A stretch of DNA of 45,263 nt from Orenia metallireducens (GTDB taxonomy: Bacteria > Bacillota > Halanaerobiia > Halobacteroidales > Halobacteroidaceae): positions 1 to 45,263 of the forward strand of contig NZ_PVNB01000030.1 in assembly GCF_003001995.1 (NCBI RefSeq), in the 5' to 3' direction. Made by a program: the position numbers and the translations under genes. Below are positions 24,934 to 31,909 of the stretch, in pieces (position 1 is the first letter of the stretch; each line of letters starts with the position of its first letter). The notes beneath the pieces were generated by a model that was not told the DNA's origin, ran no database searches, and saw only the letters and a program-made list of their open reading frames with translations.

Positions 24934-25614
24934 ATGAAAAAATCTAAAATTTCAAATACAACTTTGGATAGGTTACCTATTTATTATCGTTGTTTAAAGA
25001 AGCTAAAGGAGTATAAGATAGACTTTGTTTCATCAAAGGAGTTGGAGAAGAGAACAGGAATCAATTCTAATCAAATCAGAAGAGATTTATATGATGTTAG
25101 AATGGATATATCCTATTACCATGATTTTGGGGTCAGAGGAATGGGTTATCCCGTCTCTTCTTTGCTAGAGATTTTAGAGAAAATACTAGGCTTAAATAAT
25201 GAAATAGAGATAGCATTAGTAGGGGCAGGTAGTTTAGGTCAGGCTTTAATCTCTTATAAGGAATTTAAGAAGATGGGATTAAAGATTAAATATGTCTTTG
25301 ATATCGATTCAAAAAAGGACAGTAGCCAACTAGCTGATATCGAGCTTTATGATATAGCAAATATCAGTAATATAATCACTAAAAATCAAGTTAAGATGGC
25401 TATTATAGCTGTACCAGCCTCAGCAGCACAAGAGATTGCTAATGAGTTAGTAGAGGCTGGTGTTGAAGTCATTTTAAATTTTGCCCCTGTTTATTTAGAA
25501 CTTCCAGAAGAGGTTACAGTTAGAAATGAGGATTTATCTATTGGATTGATTGGTTTATCCTATCATCTATCAAAGCAACAAGTACAGGAGGCACCTTTAA
25601 AGTATTTAGGATAA
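24934..25614 (+). CDS. rex: Redox-sensing transcriptional repressor Rex
   Basis: Rex senses the NADH/NAD+ ratio and represses fermentation and electron-transport genes. The 226 residues show the winged-helix domain (LPIYYRCLKKLKE...SSKELEKRTGINSNQIRRDL), the FGVRGMGYPV turn and an NADH Rossmann fold starting at G97-A-G-S-L-G102, followed by the C-terminal swap helix. Typical Rex has VGVGNLG at the nucleotide motif and GKRGVGY at the turn, so this copy is slightly divergent and may be a second Rex. It is embedded in an operon-like run with DUF362, an AEC carrier and an antiporter, rather than next to the usual groES or butyrate genes. I found no clear Rex operator in the window. Confidence 0.9.
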   Translation: MKKSKISNTTLDRLPIYYRCLKKLKEYKIDFVSSKELEKRTGINSNQIRRDLYDVRMDISYYHDFGVRGMGYPVSSLLEILEKILGLNNEIEIALVGAGSLGQALISYKEFKKMGLKIKYVFDIDSKKDSSQLADIELYDIANISNIITKNQVKMAIIAVPASAAQEIANELVEAGVEVILNFAPVYLELPEEVTVRNEDLSIGLIGLSYHLSKQQVQEAPLKYLG

Positions 25615-25643
25615 TTAGTTATATAGATTTTTATGGTGAAAGG

Positions 25644-26585
25644 ATGATAACAATAGACTTTTTAACAGTATTCAATCAAATACTAATCTTATTTCTTCTG
25701 TTATTAGTCGGTTTTACAATTAAGAAGTTAAAGGTGGTTAACGATCATTTTTCTAATAGTCTATCAAGTTTTATCATATATGTCTCATTACCAGCTTTAA
25801 TTATCAATTCAATGGATTCAGATTTTAATCAAGAACAATTAAGTAAAGTCTTAAATATATTTCTAACAGGTTTAGGGGTTTATCTATTAATGATCTTAAT
25901 CTCTTATTTAGTAGTCTATTTTATTCCAGCAACTACTGAAGAGAAGGGGGTTTACCAATTCTCTTTAATCTTTGCTAATGTATCCTTTGTAGGTTATCCA
26001 GTTGTTAATTTGCTTTTTGGAAAGGAAGGGATATTTTTAGTAACAATCTCAAATTTGTGGTATAAGGTCTTTGTATGGACTTTAGGTATTATCATTATCG
26101 GTTCTAATGCTAAAAGGAATAAGAAACTATCTTGGGATAAATTATTAAACCCCGGCATGTTCTCGGTAATAATAGGACTAATATTATTCATTCTACCAAT
26201 CAAGTTACCTTACTCAATCACTACTACTTTAGCTATGTTAGGTTCGACTAGTACACCTTTATCGATGATTGTAGTAGGTTGTATCTTATCTGAAGTCAAG
26301 GTTTCTAATATCTTTAGTAACTGGAGATTATGGACAATTACTTTAGTTAGATTAGTTATTACACCTTTGATCGTTCTCTCTGTTTTAAAAGTAGTACCAA
26401 ATATAAATCTCATAGTCTTTAATATCTCAGTTATCTTAGCAGGGATGCCAGCAGCAGCTAATACCGCCATCTTTGCCCAAAAATTTGGTGGTGATGCTGT
26501 GTTAGGCTCTGAAGCTATATTTTTAACTACTTTAGCATCACTAGTAACTATCCCTTTATTAGTCTATACTTTAGGAAATCTTTAA
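25644..26585 (+). CDS. AEC-family (auxin efflux carrier-like) transporter
   Basis: The 313-residue permease has about ten hydrophobic spans in two halves of five, and the AEC hallmarks: an early FTIKKLKVVNDHFSNSLSSFIIYVSLPALII segment, FANVSFVGYPVVNLLFG and the C-terminal AGMPAAANTAIFAQKFGGD. Bacterial AEC proteins move malate, malonate or other organic acids. Its closeness to hydroxyacid genes (the aldarate island and the dehydrogenase at 30041) suggests an organic-acid substrate, but that is inference. It starts 29 bases after rex with GGTGAAAGG as ribosome site. Confidence 0.88.
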   Translation: MITIDFLTVFNQILILFLLLLVGFTIKKLKVVNDHFSNSLSSFIIYVSLPALIINSMDSDFNQEQLSKVLNIFLTGLGVYLLMILISYLVVYFIPATTEEKGVYQFSLIFANVSFVGYPVVNLLFGKEGIFLVTISNLWYKVFVWTLGIIIIGSNAKRNKKLSWDKLLNPGMFSVIIGLILFILPIKLPYSITTTLAMLGSTSTPLSMIVVGCILSEVKVSNIFSNWRLWTITLVRLVITPLIVLSVLKVVPNINLIVFNISVILAGMPAAANTAIFAQKFGGDAVLGSEAIFLTTLASLVTIPLLVYTLGNL

Positions 26586-26627
26586 GGGCAAAGAGAAGCT
26601 ATCTTCTTTTAGTTTGGAGGTAATCTT

Positions 26628-27911
26628 ATGGAATTTAAATCAATTCATAGTTTGCATGAATTAAGTCGATTATTCATGTTAGAGCATTTAAGTAATAAGA
26701 TCATTTATATCGTTGGGATCTTATTTATAGCTGCCTTTGTTGCCCATGTTATCACTAAAAAGCTTAGAATTCCTAGTGTAGTTGGTGATATCTTAGTTGG
26801 GATTTTATTCAGTATTGGTTTTATTAAAAAAGCCCCTTTCTTATCAGCAGAGCATAAGGAATGGTACTCTTATCTAATCCATTCCTTTGACTATGTAATC
26901 ATCTTAGCAGTATCCTTTATCTCCTTTATTATCGGTAGTGAGTTGAATCTGAAGGTTTTAAAGAAGCTAGAGTTGGAGTTTACTTTGATTGTTTTGATCG
27001 AATCTTTGGCGACCTTTGCTTTGGTAACTACCTCGATGCTAGTAATCGGTAAGCCTTTGTTCTTTTCATTACTCTTAGGAGCAATAGCTACAGCAACAGC
27101 ACCAGCGGCAACGGTCTTGGTATTAAAGGAGTACAAAGCTAGAGGAGAGCTAACCTCTACCTTATTAATCGTCTTAGCCCTTGATGAGGCCTTGGCTATT
27201 ATAATCTTCAGCTTCATTAAGCCAATTGCTTTAATTAGTGTGTCACCAACTTTGCACTATTCTCTCTTTAACTCCTTTTTAATACCCTTAGTTAAGATTA
27301 TTGGTGCAATAGTATTGGGATTAAATATTGGATATTTTTCACAGAAATTAATGGAGGTATATTCTGAAGAGAAGAGTAAGAAGATATTATTATTGTTAGC
27401 AACAGTTTTTGGTGGATCAGATGTTGCCATCTTCTTAGGGATATCACCTTTGATTACTAATCTATCTATCGGATTTGCTTTTAGAAACTTCTCTAAAAAG
27501 TATCTAGGCATCTCTGAAATTATAGATACCTTAAGTCTTCCTCTCCACACAGTCTTCTTCATCTTAGCAGGAACCCAAATTCAATTTCATAATATCACTT
27601 CCAAGTCCTTTCTCTTAATTGCTTTAGTCTATACTCTAGCAAGGATGATTGGTAAGGTGGGAGGTGCTAGATTAGGTGCCTTTTTATCTAAAGCACCTAC
27701 CAATGTAAGAAAGTACATTGGCTTAGGTCTTTTGCCCCAAATAGGTGTCTCTATAGATTTAGCTTATAATGTCCAGCATGAATTTATTCATTTTTCTGAT
27801 GTTGGTCAATTTATCTTAAATATTATCCTCTTTACTACTATTATTACAGAAATTCTAGGGGCGATTGGTACAGAGTATGGACTTAATAAGAGTGGGGAGA
27901 TGAGAACTTAA
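26628..27911 (+). CDS. Cation:proton antiporter (CPA2 family)
   Basis: This is a 427-residue membrane protein with about 12 spans. Signatures are KLRIPSVVGDILVGILFSIGF, ATATAPAATVLVLKEYKARG, VLALDEALAIIIFSF (acidic motif in place of the usual ND/DD pair) and a proline-rich-loop QIGVSIDLAY. It exchanges Na+ or K+ for protons across the membrane, a common need in halophiles. It differs strongly from the fluoride-linked antiporter at 6579 and has no riboswitch. It lies 42 bases after the AEC gene and 13 before the next gene, so it is part of the same transcript. Confidence 0.86.
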   Translation: MEFKSIHSLHELSRLFMLEHLSNKIIYIVGILFIAAFVAHVITKKLRIPSVVGDILVGILFSIGFIKKAPFLSAEHKEWYSYLIHSFDYVIILAVSFISFIIGSELNLKVLKKLELEFTLIVLIESLATFALVTTSMLVIGKPLFFSLLLGAIATATAPAATVLVLKEYKARGELTSTLLIVLALDEALAIIIFSFIKPIALISVSPTLHYSLFNSFLIPLVKIIGAIVLGLNIGYFSQKLMEVYSEEKSKKILLLLATVFGGSDVAIFLGISPLITNLSIGFAFRNFSKKYLGISEIIDTLSLPLHTVFFILAGTQIQFHNITSKSFLLIALVYTLARMIGKVGGARLGAFLSKAPTNVRKYIGLGLLPQIGVSIDLAYNVQHEFIHFSDVGQFILNIILFTTIITEILGAIGTEYGLNKSGEMRT

Positions 27912-27924
27912 AGGAGGATCTGAA

Positions 27925-28392
27925 ATGTCTAGTAACTATCAACCTGAAGTTTTGGATAAAGAGGTAATCAGAAAGTCTTTACAACGTTATTATATTAGAA
28001 ATGCCTTTGATAAAGACTGTACTCAGCTTGAATCTGGGGTCTGTTTAATAGCTGAAGGGGATAATAGTCTTGATTTGAGTCTTGAGGAGAATTATTGTTG
28101 GCAGCTTCAAGAATTAATGAGAGATTATCATCAGTACCGCCAACAACTCTTAATGACTGAGGATAAAGAGTATTTAGAGCAGTTATTAGAAGTATTTGAA
28201 GAAGAAGCTATCGAGATTTTAGAGTTTGACTGTGGTCATTTTGATATCAAAGATGGGCTCCATAGATTATGTATTGCAAGCAAATCTGAAGTTCCTGCTT
28301 ATGCTGTTTATAAGAGTAAAGAGAGGTATTGCCCTAAATGTAAAGATCTAAAGAGGAGAAGTGAGCTTCTTGAGAAAAGACAATTCTCATAG
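27925..28392 (+). CDS. Unknown protein with ParB-like motif and C-terminal zinc-ribbon cysteines
   Basis: I do not recognise this 155-residue protein as a whole. The segment FDIKDGLHRLCIASKSEVPAYAVYKS (about residues 108-133) resembles the ParB/sulfiredoxin core, where a D-G-x-H-R signature binds nucleotide. The C-terminus has CPKC (about 138-141) and earlier cysteines (CTQLESGVC near 31-39, C104) that could chelate zinc. A coiled-coil-like acidic stretch lies between 60 and 100. AAGGAGG at 27911-27917 supports the ATG. It sits between the CPA2 antiporter and the DUF1576 protein, so a regulatory or accessory role for transport is conceivable but unproven. Confidence 0.7.
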   Translation: MSSNYQPEVLDKEVIRKSLQRYYIRNAFDKDCTQLESGVCLIAEGDNSLDLSLEENYCWQLQELMRDYHQYRQQLLMTEDKEYLEQLLEVFEEEAIEILEFDCGHFDIKDGLHRLCIASKSEVPAYAVYKSKERYCPKCKDLKRRSELLEKRQFS

Positions 28393-28423
28393 ATTGCCTA
28401 TAAAATATTAATGGAGGTAAGAA

Positions 28424-29665
28424 ATGATAGATAGATTATCAGAGAATCTAAAGTTCAATATCTTAGTTACTTATAATTTACTGCTAATAGTATTTAGTTT
28501 TATCTTTGATAACTATAAAAATATTCTATTGGGGATAAATAAGATAATACGTTCATCTGATATATTGATTACAGATTATTTAGGTATAGGTGGATTAGGT
28601 GCTACCTTTTTTAATGCAGGTATGTTAGGTTTACTAGCCTTATTCTTATTAAAGGTAGAGAAGTCTAAATTAAATGGTATTAGTATAGCTGCTGTCTTTA
28701 CTGTAACTGGTTTTGCTATGTTTGGCAAGAATTCCTTAAATATCTGCCCAATAATGATTGGGGTCTGGTTACATTCTGCTTATCAGAAGGAGCCCTTTGC
28801 AAATTATGTTATTGTAGCCTTATTTGGAACAGCTCTAGCTCCTATGGTCAGCCAAATTATAATCATCTTTGGATTTTCAGCAAAAGGAGTTATACTAGGA
28901 ACTTTAATTGGAATAATTATAGGATTTATTCTACCACCTGTTGCTTCAAGCCTATTAAATGTTCATCAAGGCTTTAATTTATATAACCTAGGATTTACAG
29001 CTGGAGTAATAGGAACTCTACTAATGTCAGTCTTTCGTAGTTATGAATTTGATACAGATAATCAATTGATTTGGACAGTAGAGTACACCAAACTAATAGG
29101 TGCTTTTCTGATTTTATACTTCTTATCGATGATGATTTTAGGTTATATTTTAAATGAGAAGAGTATCAAAGAGATTAAAAGGCTATGGGAAAGATCAGGA
29201 AGGACAGTCACAGATTTTGTAATTAGAGATGGCTTTGCCTTAACATTATTTAATATGGGAATAATGGGGTTGCTTTACACACTTTTAATTCTAGTCTTAG
29301 GTAGTCCTTTAAATGGTCCCGTTGTAGGAGGTCTATTTACAATCGTGGGTTTTTCTGCTTTTGGTAAGCACCCTTTAAATACAATTCCTGTAGTTTTAGG
29401 AGTGTTACTTGGTGTCTTAACAAATGTTTGGGATTTAAGTAATCCAGCTTTAATATTGGCATTATTATTCTCAACTACCTTAGCCCCCATAACAGGGGTT
29501 TTTGGAAATATCAGTGGAATAATAGCAGGATTTCTACATTTATCTGTAGTGATGAATATTGGCTATTTACATGGAGGTCTAAATCTATATAACAATGGTT
29601 TCTCAGGTGGTTTAGTAGCCTCAATCTTATTTCCGATATTTGACTCCTTAAGAAGGGATGGGTAA
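28424..29665 (+). CDS. DUF1576 membrane protein with internal duplication
   Basis: This is a 413-residue polytopic protein matching the DUF1576 family. It is an internal repeat: the first half has FFNAGMLGLLALFLL...LNGISIAAVFTVTGFAMFGKNSLNICPIMIGV and HQGFNLYNLGFTAGVIG, and the second has LFNMGIMGLLYTLLI...LNGPVVGGLFTIVGFSAFGKHPLNTIPVVLGV and HGGLNLYNNGFSGGLVA. Two equivalent halves with conserved FGKxxLNxxP and GxNLYNxGF motifs suggest a transporter or channel fold with pseudo-twofold symmetry. Function is unknown. AATGGAGGT at 28410-28418 sets the ATG; the stop overlaps the next start. Confidence 0.82.
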   Translation: MIDRLSENLKFNILVTYNLLLIVFSFIFDNYKNILLGINKIIRSSDILITDYLGIGGLGATFFNAGMLGLLALFLLKVEKSKLNGISIAAVFTVTGFAMFGKNSLNICPIMIGVWLHSAYQKEPFANYVIVALFGTALAPMVSQIIIIFGFSAKGVILGTLIGIIIGFILPPVASSLLNVHQGFNLYNLGFTAGVIGTLLMSVFRSYEFDTDNQLIWTVEYTKLIGAFLILYFLSMMILGYILNEKSIKEIKRLWERSGRTVTDFVIRDGFALTLFNMGIMGLLYTLLILVLGSPLNGPVVGGLFTIVGFSAFGKHPLNTIPVVLGVLLGVLTNVWDLSNPALILALLFSTTLAPITGVFGNISGIIAGFLHLSVVMNIGYLHGGLNLYNNGFSGGLVASILFPIFDSLRRDG

Positions 29666-30017
29666 AGGCATGAAACATGAGAAGATGAAGATTATAAAGA
29701 TGCTTGATGAAATATTATCTTTCTCTTTTTTACATCAAGCAACAAAGATGGATATTAAAATTGAGATTGATGGCAATAATACAATAATTAAATTTAATGA
29801 TAACTCTAAGGATATTACTGGAGCAAAGTTAGAAGAGATTAGAGAATTACTAAATATTGAAAAGCAATCTGAAGTCGAGGAGTACTATTGGGAGTTGATT
29901 GGGCAAAGAGATTATGCCGATGAATTTACTATAGTAGGCTTTATGACCGATAAGGCAACTATCAATTATTCAGTAGATAAGGGGTTAGAGTTAACCTTAT
30001 ATAGAACTAATGTCTAG
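29658..30017 (+). CDS. Small unknown protein coupled to DUF1576
   Basis: The protein has 119 residues, is soluble and is rich in Glu, Lys, Asp and Ile. The N-terminal half (KIIKMLDEILSFSFLHQATKMDIKIEIDGNNTIIKF) looks like a helix plus beta strands; the end is beta-rich (TINYSVDKGLELTLYRTNV). I recognise no domain. It overlaps the DUF1576 stop by 8 bases (or starts at the ATG at 29670 if the overlap is not used), so translational coupling and a partner role with the membrane protein are likely. Confidence 0.65.
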   Translation: MGKGMKHEKMKIIKMLDEILSFSFLHQATKMDIKIEIDGNNTIIKFNDNSKDITGAKLEEIRELLNIEKQSEVEEYYWELIGQRDYADEFTIVGFMTDKATINYSVDKGLELTLYRTNV

Positions 30018-30040
30018 ATAATGATATAGAAAAGAGGGGA

Positions 30041-31024
30041 ATGAAATTGGCTTTTAAAGTCTTAGTAACTAAAAATATGCCTAAAGATGGCTTTAAAGAA
30101 TTAGATAAGCACTGTGATTTAACTATTTACTCAGGAGCAGTAATCAGCAACGATGAGTTATTAGAGCTTGCGCCTAGCTTAGATGGGATAATAGCTTCTG
30201 GAGTTAAAATTAAGGAGGATTTTATTAAGAAAGCTACTAACCTAAAAATTATTAGCCGTTATGGGGTGGGCTATGACAGTATAGATATTCAAGCAGCAAC
30301 TAAGGCTGGGGTTGTTGTTACTAACCTTCCTGATACTGTTACAGAGAGTACTGCTGAACTAACCTTTGCTCTTATGCTGACTTTATCTCGTAAGATTATA
30401 GAAGCAAATCAGATTGCTAGAAGCCAGAAGAGTAGCTGGGACTCTACCTTTATCTTAGGGAATAGTTTATATGATAAGAAGCTTGGTATAGTTGGCTTTG
30501 GTAGAATTGGGCAGGCAGTAGCTAAAAGGGCTAAAACCTTTGGAATGGAGATTTATTATTATGATCTTAAGCAGATTGATGCTAATAAACTAGATTTTAA
30601 AGCAACATATCTTCCTTTAGAGCAGCTACTTACTTCAATGGATTATATTACATTGCACCTTCCTTATCTAACAAGTACCCATCATTTAATTTCCATTAAG
30701 CAATTAGCAAGTATGAAAAAGACTGCTTATTTGATTAATGCTGCTAGAGGTGGATTGGTTAATCAAGAAGCTTTAATTCAAGCTTTGCAAAATAAAGAGA
30801 TTGCTGGAGCAGCTTTAGATGTCTTTGAGGATGAACCTAATGTACCTAAAGAGTTAAGTCAGCTTCCAAATTTGGTTCTAACTCCCCATATCGGTACAGC
30901 TACAGCAGAGACAAGAAGAAAGATGTCACAAGAGGCAAGTAACAGAGTGCTGGCTATAATTAAAGGTGAAGTTCCTCCATCTATAGTAAATCCAGATTAT
31001 CAGAGATATTTAAAGCAGAGCTGA
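30041..31024 (+). CDS. D-isomer 2-hydroxyacid dehydrogenase
   Basis: This is an NAD-dependent D-2-hydroxyacid dehydrogenase of 327 residues. It has the Rossmann motif GIVGFGRIGQAVAKRAKTFG (about 148-167), the catalytic Arg in NAARGGLVNQEAL, Glu in DVFEDEPNVP and His in LTPHIGTATAETR. The family includes 3-phosphoglycerate dehydrogenase, hydroxypyruvate/glyoxylate reductase and D-lactate dehydrogenase; no ACT domain is present, so it is not a regulated SerA. Near the aldarate genes a hydroxypyruvate or glyoxylate reductase role is plausible. It ends the Rex-transporter run, and its stop codon lies inside the terminator hairpin. Confidence 0.88.
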   Translation: MKLAFKVLVTKNMPKDGFKELDKHCDLTIYSGAVISNDELLELAPSLDGIIASGVKIKEDFIKKATNLKIISRYGVGYDSIDIQAATKAGVVVTNLPDTVTESTAELTFALMLTLSRKIIEANQIARSQKSSWDSTFILGNSLYDKKLGIVGFGRIGQAVAKRAKTFGMEIYYYDLKQIDANKLDFKATYLPLEQLLTSMDYITLHLPYLTSTHHLISIKQLASMKKTAYLINAARGGLVNQEALIQALQNKEIAGAALDVFEDEPNVPKELSQLPNLVLTPHIGTATAETRRKMSQEASNRVLAIIKGEVPPSIVNPDYQRYLKQS

Positions 31025-31039
31025 TCAGCTCTGCTTTTT
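31012..31039 (+). terminator. Terminator overlapping the dehydrogenase stop codon
   Basis: AAAGCAGAGCTGA and its complement form a perfect stem centred on TGATCA, followed by TTTTT. The TGA stop at 31022 lies at its centre. Confidence 0.88.
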
Positions 31040-31085
31040 GTGCATTTATCCAAAGATGTGAATTTAAAATGAGAGTTTATAGCGG

Positions 31086-31238
31086 TATTACGCCACTTTA
31101 GTAATCAGTGACGAGTGATGGGTAACGGGTAAGAAGCTATTCTAATCACTTGTCACTCATCCTTTGGGTTCTTTGAACCCTTTGTAATGGAAAAATCCCC
31201 AATTGGATTTTTCCTATCCACTCGTTATTGTCTTAATA
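31086..31238. repeat. Composite palindromic repeat region (degenerate copy 3)
   Basis: The left end TATTACGCCACTTT (31086-31099) resembles the TATTGCGACACTTT ends at 1856 and 6421; the right end (31225-31238) matches 10 of 14 positions. Inside are stacked hairpins: GTGACGAGTGAT-type repeats against CACTTGTCACTC (about 31107-31160), GGGTTC-TTT-GAACCC (31167-31181) and GGAAAAATCC-CCAATT-GGATTTTTCC (31189-31214). It looks like one repeat unit nested in another. The rest of 31025-31358 is AT-rich with no ORF. Confidence 0.5.
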
Positions 31239-31358
31239 TTTTTCTATAAAGGTAGCTCTATTCTATACTTTAAAATTGCAAATCTACCTATATATAGATT
31301 CTATTTTTATATAAATTTAACAAAAATTCAATTTTATAAATTAATTAGAGATTTATCC

Positions 31359-31387
31359 TTGACAGAATAGGATTAAGAATATATAAT
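31359..31387 (+). promoter_or_regulatory. Consensus sigma-A promoter for the small ORF at 31441
   Basis: TTGACA (31359-31364), 17 bases, TATAAT (31382-31387): an exact match to the consensus. Confidence 0.88.
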
Positions 31388-31390
31388 ATC

Positions 31391-31409
31391 GATAACAATA
31401 ATCATTACT
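31391..31409. promoter_or_regulatory. Candidate Fur box overlapping the transcription start
   Basis: The 19 bases beginning GATAACAATAATCATTA match the classic Fur box (GATAATGATAATCATTATC) at 15 of 19 positions, starting four bases after the -10. In that place a bound repressor would block transcription. Confidence 0.5.
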
Positions 31410-31440
31410 ATAAGCTCATAACTCTATAAGAAAGGGTGAT

Positions 31441-31599
31441 ATGATTATGTCAAAACATATAATCAATTTCTTTAAGAAGGTTGATGATACAATTGATTTC
31501 TTACAAAAGACCAATTATGAGGAGTTAGAAGTTCATAATTATCCACAGCAAGCTAAAGAATTAGTAGAGCTAAAAAATTATATTTTAGCGAATAATTAG
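31441..31599 (+). CDS. 52-residue unknown protein behind a possible Fur-regulated promoter
   Basis: The sequence (MIMSKHIINFFKKVDDTIDF..., ending KELVELKNYILANN) is soluble, mainly helical and rich in Lys, Glu and Asn, with a Tyr/His patch (EVHNYPQQ). I recognise no family. AAAGGGTG at 31431-31438 precedes the ATG at 31441; an ATG at 31447 is equally possible. It has its own consensus promoter, a candidate Fur box and its own terminator, which argue for a true gene, perhaps an iron-stress small protein. Confidence 0.6.
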   Translation: MIMSKHIINFFKKVDDTIDFLQKTNYEELEVHNYPQQAKELVELKNYILANN

Positions 31600-31654
31600 T
31601 CTTGAATAAAATTATATAAAGTCTACTTCTTAAAAGGAGAGCTTGAAGTTGATG

Positions 31655-31686
31655 AAAAACCCTGCTAAAAATTAGTGGGGTTTTTT
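31655..31686 (+). terminator. Terminator after the 52-residue ORF
   Basis: AAAAACCC-TGC-TAA pairs with TTAG-TGGGGTTTTT around AAA, ending in a T-run. The remaining bases to 31844 hold no other recognisable element. Confidence 0.85.
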
Positions 31687-31844
31687 CTAGTTGAATTATT
31701 TTAATCTTTTGATTGATAAAAGCTAATAATTATAGATGAGTAAATCTTATTATAATTTTTGGGTTCTATAACCAAATTAATATCATATCTTTATAGAGTC
31801 GCTTTCAATAAGAAAATTTTTGCAGATTGATTATTTGAAATTAT

Positions 31845-31874
31845 TTGCTAAAAACTAGTACCTTAGTGTAAAAT
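31845..31874 (+). promoter_or_regulatory. Candidate promoter of the phosphohexomutase gene
   Basis: TTGCTA (31845-31850), 18 bases, TAAAAT (31869-31874), 35 bases before the ATG. Confidence 0.45.
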
Positions 31875-31909
31875 AGATAACGAGAAATTAAAAGAGAAGG
31901 AGAGATATT

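Noticed and set aside
31086-31238. CRISPR-like repetition (GAGTGATGGGTAACGGGT, hairpins)
   Set aside because: There are no equal-length direct repeats with regular spacers and no cas genes in the window.
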